64,000 nt of DNA. It comes from Enchytraeus crypticus. Its lineage: Eukaryota; Annelida; Clitellata; Enchytraeida; Enchytraeidae. The translations under genes and the position numbers were made by a program. Shown piece after piece: positions 28,077 to 38,624 of the stretch. The stretch is from assembly GCA_905160935.1 (NCBI GenBank), contig CAJHZI010000508.1, positions 792,501 through 856,500 on the forward strand, read 5' to 3'. The number at the start of each line of letters is the position of its first letter. Positions within the stretch are counted from its first letter, which is position 1. A model generated the notes under the pieces. It saw nothing but the letters and a program-made list of their open reading frames with translations, was not told where the DNA came from and ran no database searches.

Positions 28077-28620
28077 TCATAACGCATACTGTCACAGCAT
28101 TGTATCCTATCACACATGCATTCCATTGTATCATAAAGTATCACGTGTACTACCGTGTTATATAGCAATAAATTATGATTATACTTTCACATTATATAAT
28201 ACCTCTTCATTTACTATAACATAGCATGTTATCACATAAATACGATCAAGTCGCATTCTTGCTATTACACTACTAAATCATATATTACTATGCTTAGCTA
28301 TGATATAGATCACATTGCATATACTCTTCATCCGATGTTATCGCACAGCGAATACAGCATACGGTAGCACACAATTTAGTATCACGCTATAAATCATAAC
28401 GTCTTGTGCTTTCGCAGCATCTCTTACTTAACAGTTGTTATACATAAGACCCTATCACGGGGTAAGCAGAGCAAATAGGGATAAATCGATCAATGGATAA
28501 ACGTAAACACACCTCCACCCGGTATGTCTATTCCATAAATTTTTACTGTTCGAGTTAGAGAAATGACGAACATATTCAAAAATGTATTACGCATGATGAT
28601 AGGAGAAACATAATAGTTAA
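28077..28620. other. No gene seen
   Basis: Low-complexity sequence rich in ATCATA/CACATA words, perhaps old decayed repeats of the neighbouring arrays. Confidence 0.4.
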
Positions 28621-28693
28621 ACCTCAAACAGTAGACAGTTGATAAATGCATTAAAAATAGGAAGAAGAGCTGGATAGGACACATTCTAAGGGC

Positions 28694-29431
28694 CATTGGC
28701 GGATCCAGGGGGGCTCAGGGGGCCCGCCCCCCCCCCCTTGACCCGGCGATAAAAAATTAAAACTATATTTTCATTGTTTCTATGAAAATTTCTATGTGTC
28801 AGTATATTTGTAAGGGTAAGGGTAGTGGTTAGAGTGGTGGGGGGGGGGGGGGGGGACGAGGGGGAAATCAGTTTCACTAGATCAATTTTTTAAAATATGG
28901 GACTAGGGGCTCATATTTTGTATACTAGGAGCCCTGTAAATGAAAGGAGGCCCGAAAAATGTTGACCGTTTCACTAGCTCTCAATTTTCGCTTAAACCAC
29001 TTTATAAGAGGAAAAAAGGATGCTGTAAAAATGTGAGCTCTGTCCCGCATCAGTGGTGCAAACAGCCTTGGCTGGGAGGGGCTTAAGCTCCCCCCCACCC
29101 CCAAAATTAGAGCACTTTTGCAATTCGTCCAGATCCGCTGAGTTTCTTCAGAGGTGAAAAAATGTACCTACTTTTTTCCAAAATAAATGTAGGATTTTAG
29201 GTATCTTAGGTTTTCCTATAACTTTAGTACGGGTATGAGTGGGGGGAAGATACACTGACTCTACGACCTGAGCATAGTTGTGAAAACATTTTGAGCCACC
29301 ACCCCTCCCCCCTTAGCATTATTTCTGATTGCGTCACATGTCCCGAAGAGGGCGGGGCATAAGCAAAAAATATGTAAATTCTCAGAACAAAATTCGGCCC
29401 CCCCCTTAAAAAATTCCTGGATCCACCCCTG
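28694..29431. mobile_element. Non-autonomous hAT-type element, 738 bp
   Basis: The left end CATTGGCGGATCCAGG and the complement of the right end CAGGGGTGGATCCAGG form terminal inverted repeats of the hAT CAGNGGCGG type. The 8-bp direct repeat CTAAGGGC flanks it exactly (28686-28693 and 29432-29439), which is the hAT target-site length. Subterminal poly-C and poly-G runs are present. No transposase is encoded. A second smaller hAT-like element lies within it. Confidence 0.88.
29049..29338. mobile_element. Nested hAT-like element, about 290 bp
   Basis: The ends ATCAGTGGTGCAAACAG and the complement TGTGACGCAATCAG are similar. The flanking 8-mers TGTCCCGC (29041-29048) and TGTCCCGA (29339-29346) differ at one base and would be the target duplication. 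The inverted repeats are only moderately matched, so the element call is tentative. Confidence 0.5.
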
Positions 29432-29527
29432 CTAAGGGCGTAGTTTACTAAAAGAGGTCATGGAATGAAAGAGATTGGCAAAATATAGGTAGACCGATAT
29501 TAGTAATAATAATAATTGTTTAAAAAG

Positions 29528-29664
29528 TAAAGCTGGTAAAGCTAAGGTTAACGTCAGTTTCCTCACTCGAAAGCAATGTCAGTGACGGGCGAGCCCAGGA
29601 TTTGAACCCGCACATACTGATCCGCGGTCGAGTGTCTTATCGACTTCGCCACTGGCTCCAGCCA
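29528..29664 (-). mobile_element. tRNA-derived SINE, family 1
   Basis: Near-consensus minus copy: box A region TGGCGAAGTCGATAAGACAC, box B GGTTCAAATCC, tail GTCACTGACATTGCTTTCGA, GAGGAAACTGACGTTAACC and TTAGCTTTACCAGCTTT. Confidence 0.85.
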
Positions 29665-29740
29665 GTAACGTCCGTTTCCTCATCCAGGGATGATGTCAGG
29701 GACGTCATGCAATGTTAATTAAGTAATGTTAGATGATTAA

Positions 29741-29936
29741 TGTCGTAGGCTCAGCCAGATATCGTAGGCTCAGCCACATATCGCAGGCTCAGCCAGATAT
29801 CGTAGGCTCAGACAAATATCGTAAGTTCAGCCAGATATCGTTGGCTCAGCCAGATATCGTAGGCTCGCCAGATATCGTTGGCTCAGCCAGATATCGTAGG
29901 CTCAGCCAGATATCGTAGGCTCAGCCAGATATCGCT
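29741..29936. repeat. 19-bp minisatellite
   Basis: About ten units of TCGTAGGCTCAGCCAGATA with few changes. It lies 210 bp upstream of the first recognised ankyrin-gene exon. Confidence 0.92.
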
Positions 29937-30000
29937 TGTAACAAAGAAGAGCCATTACAGTTATCTTTATAGTCATATATTATAGTTTTGATGTATTTTG

Positions 30001-30058
30001 ATGGTATTAAAAGTGATGGATATCAACATGGTTGATCATTTCACTATAATGCGCGTTA
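30001..30058 (+). mobile_element. SINE family 2, 3' tail fragment
   Basis: Matches only the last 55 bp of the family (GTATTAAAAGTGATGGATAT ... CATTTCACTATAATGCG), about 90 bp upstream of the ankyrin-gene splice acceptor. Confidence 0.7.
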
Positions 30059-30148
30059 TTGTTATTTGTGATTATTTAGAACTTTTTGAGTTGTATTTTC
30101 TTTGATGAATTTTTATTTTAATTTTCTTTGTTTTGCATTGGCTGCTAG

Positions 30149-31883
30149 GTACTCTCCGGCGAGTGAGATCAGGGACAGAGCCATCAAAAGACTCAGTTCA
30201 GCTCCCACAGTCGCTAACCACTCGGCCACCACCTCGTCTGAGAGGTCACGAGTTCGACTGGGCTCTGACTCAACCCCCGGAAAGGTCCCTCTTCGACCTC
30301 ACTCCGGAACCCAAAGATCCCGTCAACTCTCTGACTCCCCTGGACCTCTCAAACATTCCGCCTCCTACACCATAATCCCAGATCTTTCTAAAAGATCCTC
30401 CCCGAATGATCTCGATCCTCCGAGCCGATGTTCTTCGAGGAACTCCTCCCAGGATCAGCAGTCGCCCAGAAGCTCCTCCAACACTTCTGAGGTGTCAGGC
30501 TGGTCTGCCAGGCAGTCGCCTTTCTCACCGATTAGTCGCGGTGGTGCTCATTCGACCACGACAAAAAGTTCCCTGATGAAGACGCCCAGTTCACGCCATC
30601 TCACCGATTCCTACGCCTTTCTTCTGGACTCTTCTGCCCTCGTGATCAACAGGAGTCGTGGGGCAGTGAGTCCCAGATCTCTGGAAAGTGAGGCGTCCTT
30701 GAATGCGGCTCTTCTGGAGGCGTTCAACTCCACCAGAGCCAGTCCGAATGTTTCTCAATCCGGAAAGATGCCATCCAAGTCTTCCACACAGCTGCAGGCT
30801 AAGATCAAGTCTTTCCTGACTGCAGGTGCCAACCCTGACGTTCGGGACGAGAGAGGGAGGCCGCTCATAATGGTGACTTTGGAAGGCGAAGCCAATCCAG
30901 TTCTGCTAAAAATGCTGCTCGAATTCGGTGCCAGTCCTGATCTCAACGTGGAAACGAGTGATTTCGGTTAGTAAGTTATATTACTGTTACCGTTATTATT
31001 ATAAATTTAAATAGGCTTTTTACAACAATGTCAACAAATAAAAAATTTGCATCAAAAAGGAGGATTTTTGCAGCAAATTGACTTACTGAGATGGATGTAT
31101 TTCGATCCTGTAGCCTTTGTAATTTCCGAACAGCTCAGAATGTAGAACATTAGGCACAGTCATAAAATCTTAAACGGTTGTTTCTTAGGTCTTAAATTCG
31201 ATTCCAGTTGTGTAATAACTTGGATAATTGTCTATTAACTGGTTAACCGTTTTGAACGTGTGGTGTTAGTCTAGACATTATAGATTTCTTTATTCGTCAA
31301 AAACAGACAGGATCAAGATATTAATAGCCTATACATATACAATGTATATCAACAATAATAATAACAACAACAATTAGGTGCTACTGTCAATCTGTCATCT
31401 ATCACAACATCGAGCATTAATTAGACAAATCCAAGCCGGTGAGTAAAAAGTAGGTCCAATACGGCGCAAATTCCGAAGTTCTGAAGTCCATAACAAAGAT
31501 TGCATCATAGGTTATTTCACTGTAGTGGGTGATCAACAATCAGCGCCCTAGTTTGCATTCAGGAAGGTATGCTAGCGATTCAGTGAATGGATTAATCATG
31601 CTGCATTGTGGCGAGATTGTCCCTGACGTCATCATTATATCAGGAAATATTGATACGTATTGATTGATTGATTAGATTGATAATTGGATGGTCTATTTTT
31701 TATATTGACAGACAGACAGATAAGCAGAAAAATAGACAGACAGATAGACAGAAAGATAGACAGACAGATAAATAGAAACACAGACAGACAGATTTGGTCG
31801 ATACCTTGAAAGATTGAAGAAAAGATAAATTAATAATCAGTACATCGATTAATAAATTAATCGATCTATTGATTGATTTAATG

Positions 31884-31917
<34 letters not shown>

Positions 31918-32347
31918 CGATCGATCGATCGATTGAATGATTGATTGAATGGTAGATAAGACGAGCCTAGACTCATCAGGCCACGAGGCTCAGGAGCGAG
32001 TCCTCAAGGACCAGACGGCCCTGCACTACGCCTCTAGGAGGGGCCTGCAGCACTGTGTGGGGCTTCTCTTGTCTGCCGAGGCCGATGTTAACCTACCGGA
32101 CCTCAGGGGCAATACTGCCCTCATGAAAGCCTGCAAGGTACTTAGTACGTTTTGTCTACGAATGTTTGTCATGTAGCTTTTTGATTGTTCAGCTATTTTG
32201 ATTGTTCAGCTATTTTGATTGCTCACTGAATAGTTTATAGATTATTTAGCTTGACATAGAATTTGCCTTGTTATAGATAATTTGTGCAAAACTGAAAAGG
32301 TATTAATGTTTTCGCAGCCTTTCATCATTGCCAACATCATCACCAGC

Positions 32348-32379
<32 letters not shown>

Positions 32380-34901
32380 TATCATCATCATCATCTTCCC
32401 TGATTCCCAGTTTAAATAGGGCGGGATACGAATAGACCTTCTCCATTCTTCTCTGTCCCTCACCATATCATCAGTCAATCCCCAATTTTTCATGTCCTTC
32501 TTAATCATCATATCCCAAGTCAATTGTGGTCTACCTCTCTCTGGCTTAACATCCAGCTCTTCCGCAGCCTTTAAGCTGAAAATTTTTCGATTTTTCTTTC
32601 CAAAGTTAGAAAGAAGCGTTTAATACCTAAACGCTAAAGTTTGCGTTATATATAGACTGCACAGTAGCATACATGTAGTACTTTATACTAAATGGTAAGC
32701 CTATTGAAAAACTATTCGTATTTCGACCCTAGCTAAACTGGGATTCAAGGGAAGATGATAATTCACCTGATAAGGACAATTTGAGACATTTATTTAGCTC
32801 TTAAATCTTAATTAGTTTAACATAATTGGATAAGTTGGTTTTTAGTGATGTGTAGCGGTTTTGACGACTTTGACCTCACCACTGGATGAATAAATGACTT
32901 TAAGACTTGTCTACTTTTGTTATCTATCAGGCTGGCCACACCCCCACAGCTAGAACTCTTCTAGAACACGGAGCCAGTGCAATAGAGACAAACCAAGCCG
33001 GACAGACAGCGCTACACCTAGCGGTATCGAGAGATCACAACACGGACTGTGTCAAGCTTCTCCTCGAACAAGGTGTCGACCCTGAGGCCGTGGACGGGAA
33101 CGGGTTAACGGCCCTGCTAGTCGCCGCCCGGGAGGGTCGCTACGACCTGGTCGAGACCCTCATGACCTTCTCGACCATCGACCAACTCCTAGCCGTCGAC
33201 CACCGCGACTCCACATCCCAGAAAACCGCCCTTCACTACTGCGCACAGTACTGGAAGCCGAAATGCGTTCAGCTGTTAATACAACGTGGCGCGGATGTTA
33301 ATGCGATCGATGCAAACTGGAGAAATCCCCTGTTTCTGGCTCTTCTAGGTCAGGCTAGTTCCACCGGGACGAAGGCCGGTCATGGAGACGCTATGGCAGG
33401 GGACGCGGCGGCTCGAATGAGGCAGGATGTCCTGGGAGAGCTCGTCGAGGCTGGAGCGAAGATCTGGACTGTTGATCGTCACATGTGGACGTCACTGCAC
33501 GCTGCTGCGCGCAGCGGAAATACCGACGTTATAGAAACCGTTGCCATGGCAGGGCGTGAAATCATGCAGAGAGCACAAAATATTGACGTCATGAATCTAA
33601 ATGATGATGTAATGAATGCTGGTCAAACCAGCGATATAAACGAGTCAAGTAATAGTTCATTGAGATCAAATCGAACCACTGACGACATAAAGAAAGTTCA
33701 GATTTCTGAGGTAATGAATATAAAAAGTGGAGGCGGGCTGACACCCCTTATGCTTGCCACATACTACGGGCATGCAGGGACAGTTTATAAACTTCTAACG
33801 CTGGGTGCAAGCCCCGAACTTACTGATAGATTCAACGCCACTGCTCTAATCTATGCATTAGTGGCACCGGAAAGAGTGGAGCAGAGGAATGGCCTGTACG
33901 ATACAATAAATCTTCTGTTTAAATACAACTGTAACGCGTCGACAGGAGTCAGTCTGTGGGAAATGCTCTATGGAAACCACTCGAAGCATTCCCTTGCTTC
34001 AGATATGTCAGAAAGAAACCTGTTCGCTGGCATCAAGCATCTGATTGAACCGAAGAAACTCTACACGCCTCTAGAAATAGCATTCCTCTGCGGAAAATCT
34101 CACATCTTTTTCAAATTAATGAAATTTGGCTGCAATCCCTGGCACTTCGATACGGAGGTTTTGAGTAGAAACGACGCGGGCTTGAATACCAAATCAGGCA
34201 AGGATCCAAATAACAATGGCTTCAATAACACCGCGCACAATAACAGTAAGCATAATACTAGTATATCGGGGAGATTAAGTACGGGAGATGAGGAGTTTGG
34301 GGGCAGCACTGTAGGTGGGTGGCTGGATAGAAGAACGGTGGAATACATCGTGGGTTCTGTAAAGGAGCGCAGGCAGCAGGTTCCTCTCCTGTCACAACTT
34401 TGCCGAGGTCCTGCCCTCAGAGCCATCCTGCAGAAGTCCCAGACACTGGACAGTATCAACTCCCTGAGCGCCCCCCGAGACGTCAAGAGAATCCTTATGT
34501 TCCTTAAGACTCCGGGAGAAACTGGTCGTCAGCGTCCGAGATCTTTCCAGCAAAGAACTGAGGGCTCCAAGAGCATCGACCAATCTGGGAATGCTGGAGA
34601 GGAACCGGAAGTCCTCTCAGATAGGAAGGAATCCAAGGCGGAAGCGGCGAAGAAGAGGATTTCGACGGGTAGGCAGCTTCCGAACGTAGTGGAAGATACT
34701 CCCGTCGTTTCGCAGCGTTTAATTCGTCTGGCAACGCCAGCAAGGAGTCACCAAAAGATTGAAAAAAGTTCGGTTGGTGATGGCACTAATCCAGTTTTGA
34801 AAAGGACGTCTCCGCAGCTTGGTTCCAGCAAAGGATCCCGATCTGAAGAAAAGAAATTGAAGCCAAGATTTACCGAATCCACACTAATGATGGGAACATA
34901 G
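30149..34901 (+). CDS. Ankyrin-repeat protein with SOCS-box-like C-terminal region (5' partial)
   Basis: Exons 30149-30966, 31956-32137 and 32931-34901 join in phase (donors GTTAGT and GTACTT; acceptors GCTAG, GGTAG and TCAG) and encode about 990 residues to the TAG/TAA-type stop at 34901. The first 190 residues are Ser/Pro-rich and disordered-looking. About ten ankyrin units follow, such as AGQTALHLAVSRDHNTDCVK, QKTALHYCAQYW and GLTPLMLATYYGHAGTVYKL. After the repeats, LLSQLCRGPALRAIL followed by LSAPRDVKRILMF resembles a BC-box plus Cul5-box of a SOCS box, which in ASB proteins recruits an elongin/cullin-5 ubiquitin ligase. The first BC-box position is Leu rather than Ser/Thr/Pro. The basic Ser-rich tail of roughly 150 residues is unusual for ASB proteins. 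No initiator Met fits exon 1, so a 5' exon is missing. AATAAA follows the stop. Confidence 0.85.
31690..31945. repeat. (GACA/GATA)n and (GATT/GATC)n microsatellites
   Basis: Two tetranucleotide tracts (31690-31795 and 31865-31945) in the first ankyrin-gene intron. The second ends about 10 bp before the exon at 31956, so it forms the region where the polypyrimidine tract would be; the acceptor context GAATGGTAG is weak in pyrimidines. Confidence 0.85.
32385..32575 (-). mobile_element. LINE family B, 3' end
   Basis: The minus frame reads RGRPQLTWDMMIKKDMKNWG and DREEWRRSIRI, the C-terminus of an RTE-like reverse transcriptase, then a (CAT)n run on the plus strand at 32340-32395 as the 3' microsatellite tail. 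A further plus-strand tail fragment (CGACCCTAGCTAAACTGGGA) is at 32715-32757. It lies in the second ankyrin-gene intron. Confidence 0.75.
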
Positions 34902-34927
34902 TTAGGTGAAAAGTTTCGCATAATTTA

Positions 34928-34933
34928 AATAAA
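34928..34933 (+). promoter_or_regulatory. Poly(A) signal of the ankyrin gene
   Basis: AATAAA 27 nt after the stop codon. Confidence 0.55.
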
Positions 34934-35111
34934 CTTTTACTGAACGAAACTATTCAATCTGTGCTTACAATCTCTCGCAAGATAAATTGGACAAAATTGA
35001 TTAAATTTAAAATTATAGCGACCGATAATTCGAGTCGAATATAATTAGAATCTAATAACGATAATCAGCGACGATAAGAATAATTAAGAAATGACGTGGA
35101 AGCTGTATCTA

Positions 35112-35719
35112 CACGGTGAGTAAAAAGAAGTGATAACACCTGTAAAAAGTTTGAATATCTCAGGCTATTGTTAATAGCCTGAAGAGTGAATGGCCTCCAA
35201 ACTCTTCCGATCAAAATCCTCTGGATTGCCATGTCTGGGGAACCATTCTGCATCTCTATCAGAAACACCACTCGAAGCTTAAAAACAAGGCAGAACTGCA
35301 GGAAGTGCTATCTAACATCAATTTGGGAGAGACTGCCTCAAACTGGAATCAACAAGGCTCTCCTAGCGTTACGAAAGCTGCTGCAGTCCTGAAAAGCAAC
35401 TGGAGGATAGCATATCGAATAGCATATCGGCAGTAATGCTAGCAGATACAACTGGTTCTTTCTGAACCACCACAACGACCCTTTTCTGAGCTAAAATAAA
35501 ACTAAAATAAAATTTTATTTATAGTACGTTCAAAAATGGGGGTTGCTCTGCTGAAACTTTCATAATTGGCCAATCTATATACCAAAATTGATGAAAATTG
35601 GCCACCCCATAAGAAATTAGTCCTTTAGTGTTTGGTTAAAGTTTGATTTGAAAATATTAACAGTAGCCTGAGATATTCAAACTTTTTTCAGGTGTTATCA
35701 CTTTTTTTTACTCACCCTG
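35112..35719 (+). mobile_element. Internally deleted Tc1/mariner element, 608 bp
   Basis: The ends are inverted repeats of about 60 bp (CACGGTGAGTAAAAAGAAGT versus complement CAGGGTGAGTAAAAAAAAGT, both followed by GATAACACCTG and TTGAATATCTCAGGCTA), flanked by TA. Inside, 35187-35400 encodes the transposase C-terminus WPPNSSDQNPLDCHVWG, with the third catalytic Asp. The N-terminal two thirds are missing. A short hairpin CAGGCTATT/AATAGCCTG at 35162-35182 marks the left deletion junction. Confidence 0.85.
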
Positions 35720-36513
35720 TATAGTGTATCAGTGTATCACAATGATACAAAAAATCACCCTTATCACAATGTTTGATTCTTCCTCTGCATCCGCTAGAGA
35801 TAGAGAAGGGTAGAGAGAGAGAGAGGGAGGGAGAGAGAGGGAGGGAGAGAGAGGGAGGGAGAGAGACGGACTTCAGCCCTTGAGGTCTTTTTGATAGCAT
35901 GCCATTGCAGTTTACTCTATAGTCCGCATTGAAGTTCATTGCAGAATAGCGTTAAAAATCCACGAGTTTTCTCCTCGACCACTTCCTTTCAAAATCGTCA
36001 CAGCAAAGAAAATCATGCTAAAGATCAGCTCTACCAGTAGCATGCTCGTTTAAGTGACCGACTGTGAATCAATACGTGCATGACTCAATTCCAGAGCACT
36101 CGCAAACGACTGTTGTTAAACTAGAACCTTGACGTTTTTAATTCAAGCGACTTCTTTTAACAGTTCTTATTGCAAAGTTGCGCACTCTACATGTATATAA
36201 GAGGATATTTTGAAGTGCTGCTGGCTTGACAGTAAGATGTTTAATGAGAAACTCTCTGTTGTCTTCATTATTTTTTGTTGAACGTTTTCCTCTTCATGTT
36301 CACACACGAGTGGATCTTAAATCATCTATAACAACCCTTTTGATATACCATCATTCTTGGGGGATTCTGCTTATGACGAGGTGGGTCCCCTATGCCTTCC
36401 ACAGCTTAGACTAACATTTACTGAGCAGGGACGTCATTCCCTGAGAGAATCATCCTGCTTATCCATTGTTGACGCTATCTATAGGAATTTATAAATACAA
36501 AATTTTAGCTCTA

Positions 36514-36547
36514 TTACGCAAATAAAGTAATAGCTTTATTTGCGTAA
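36514..36547. repeat. Perfect 14-bp hairpin
   Basis: TTACGCAAATAAAG and CTTTATTTGCGTAA around TAATAG, at the edge of a SINE family 1 copy. Confidence 0.9.
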
Positions 36548-36645
36548 CGCCAGTGTCATCACTCGAAAGTGATGTCAATGACGACCGAGCCCAGAATCTG
36601 AACCCCGCACATACTGCCACGTGGTCGCATATCTTACCGATGATG
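36543..36645 (-). mobile_element. tRNA-derived SINE, family 1
   Basis: Minus copy with a worn box B (GGTTCAGATTCTGG), the CCACGTGGCAGTATGTGCGG region and the tail TCATTGACATCACTTTCGAG. Confidence 0.7.
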
Positions 36646-36751
36646 TTTAGCCTTCCCTGTTTAGCCTTATGTGAAATTTGAGAGCCTTGTGGGATGCCGA
36701 ATAGATATATTCATTTGGTAAATTCATTGCTTAAATTATTCAAATTTTCCT

Positions 36752-36997
36752 ATAAAAGTAAACACGCATTATAGTGAAATGATCAACTGTGTTGATATCT
36801 ATCACTTTTTAATACCACATGTTTAAACCGATAGGCAGTTTAGACCATTTTCCGTGCAACCAGTCCAGTGAATGTCCGAGATTTTACTCTCAGATCACCG
36901 CGGCTGGAATTCGAACCCACGAGGGTTCAATTCACCTCAGTATCTGTCATTTAAAACTTCATGACGTTACCCCTACGCTATTAAGACATTCAAGTAT
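36752..36997 (-). mobile_element. tRNA-derived SINE, family 2
   Basis: Well-preserved minus copy: TAATAGCGTAGGGGTAACG (box A), GGTTCGAATTCC (box B), CTGAGAGTAAAATCTCGGAC and the tail GTGATAGATATCAACACAGT. Confidence 0.85.
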
Positions 36998-37546
36998 AGA
37001 CGTTTAGGGATGGTGTAAAATGTAAATATGTATGATAGGCCTACACATCTTTCACAGTTTTCATTAACCATTCAATCTCTTAAACAAATCATTTGTATGT
37101 TTAAAGTTTCTAACTCATAGGCAAGCTAAAACATTTTAAACATTTGAATAGAGGAGCTGTGGAAACGAATAATTATAATAATAATAATAATATTTTTTAA
37201 TGCCCTGAGTTGAAAAAAATGAGAAACAATGGGGACATTATTTGATTAAAGAAAGATTAAAAATAAATGTTTAAAATAATTTCTCTACACTCTCGTAAGC
37301 CGCATTCGTCAAAGTTTCACGATCTCAGACAGCATTAATGTGCTGAAATACAACTTAGTTATTATTATTACTATTATTTTTAATGTCCTGTGCTGTAGAG
37401 GACCCTGGGGTAAAAAATAGACAAACGAGACATTATTCATCTTATTATTATTTTTACCCTGGTTTGATAAAAGCGATGCGATACATGATGAATCGCCGCC
37501 CGGCTACTCGAGGTCACCTAGCTGCTTAAAAGAATTCCTGAGCAGA

Positions 37547-37735
37547 CTGCAAAGTCGTTCAGACGTTGGACTTAAGATCCAATGGGTGAATATCTGCGAG
37601 GGTTCAAACTCCCACTTCGCACAAAACAGCTTTGGACTTAACTTTAATTAAAAGTTCCCTGTTGTGTTTGGTTCAAATTTAGACTTTAAATTTAGCGTCA
37701 TTTTGAATTTCAGACGTTACTACGTTTCACTTACA
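37547..37735 (+). mobile_element. tRNA-Leu(UAA)-derived SINE, family 6
   Basis: The head keeps the anticodon arm GTTGGACTTAAGATCCAATG (anticodon TAA in context), a variable arm and T arm GCGAGGGTTCAAACTCCCAC, as in animal tRNA-Leu(UAA). The acceptor stem does not pair. A 100-bp tRNA-unrelated tail follows (AAACAGCTTTGGACTTAACT ... GCGTCATTTTGAATTTCAGA), shared with the minus-strand copy at 41372-41556. Confidence 0.8.
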
Positions 37736-37868
37736 CATGATAAGAATATGATTTTTTATCAATATGTACATTTTTATTGTATGCGTCTCTTGAAACTACA
37801 TTGATAGTTTTCGCACGAAACTGACATCATTCTATCTCTCACTATCTCTCTCTATCTCTATCAACTAC

Positions 37869-38118
37869 ATGGTTGGTTCAAGTGACGATGTTGCTAAGAT
37901 ACTCGTCCGCGGATCGGTATGTGCAAGGTTCAAATCCAGGACTCACTTATCTTGGCTGGAGCCCGTGGCGAAGTCGGTAAGATACTCGACCTCGGATCAG
38001 TTGATGTGGGTTCAAATCCTGGGCTCGCCCGTCACTGACATCGCTTTCAAGTGAGGAAACTGATGTTAACCTTAGCTTTACCAGCTTTATCACTAACGTC
38101 GCTTTCAAGCGAGGAAAC
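37869..38118 (+). mobile_element. SINE family 1 inserted in a SINE family 1 copy
   Basis: The outer head at 37869-37955 (GTCCGCGGATCGGTATGTGC, GGTTCAAATCC) is followed by a complete inner copy at about 37958-38088 (GTGGCGAAGTCGGTAAGATA ... TTAGCTTTACCAGCTTT). The outer tail then resumes at 38089-38118 (TCACTAACGTCGCTTTCAAG). Confidence 0.75.
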
Positions 38119-38523
38119 TTCTACATGTATAATCAATGCATCAAAATGCAAGATTTATAAAGTGTCTTGTGTAATACACATTACTCTCTCTATCTCTCTC
38201 TCTCGCTACATGAAAATAGGTTACATTTAAGCATTGCGCTCATGGATAGGGTATATTAACATTATGCAGATGTTTATTTTAAATGCATACATCTGTAATA
38301 GACCGCGATATTTTCGCATGCTGTTTAGAACTAAGCAAATGGTACTCTCCTTGACATGCATGAGTGTTTTAAAATTTCCAAATAAAATGTCAGACTCAGG
38401 AAACTCAATCAAGAAGCATGTTGTAGACATATATTACTTTGTTTTGATTACTTAAAGCATCATGCTTACGTCTGATGACATTTTGCATGCTCTTCAACCG
38501 TTAGAAATGTGGGTCTTCCTATC

Positions 38524-38530
38524 TATAAAA
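38524..38530 (+). promoter_or_regulatory. TATA-box candidate for the 64-residue gene
   Basis: TATAAAA about 100 bp upstream of the ATG at 38625. Between them lies a 29-bp direct repeat in tandem (38557-38585 and 38586-38614). Confidence 0.35.
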
Positions 38531-38624
38531 TTCCTTGCAAATGTTACATTCAAATCATTTCTGAAGTTCGAATACCAAGTTTGTGATTTCTGAAGTTCCA
38601 ATAAGGAGTTTGTGCAGCAGCAGT

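Larger units (their letters stand above)
28625..29500 (+). mobile_element. RTE-clade LINE fragment split by a hAT element
   Basis: 28625-28693 matches the coding end of the first LINE family (INKCIKNRKKSWIGHILR region), and 29432-29500 continues it. The two flank the DNA transposon at 28694-29431. Confidence 0.65.
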
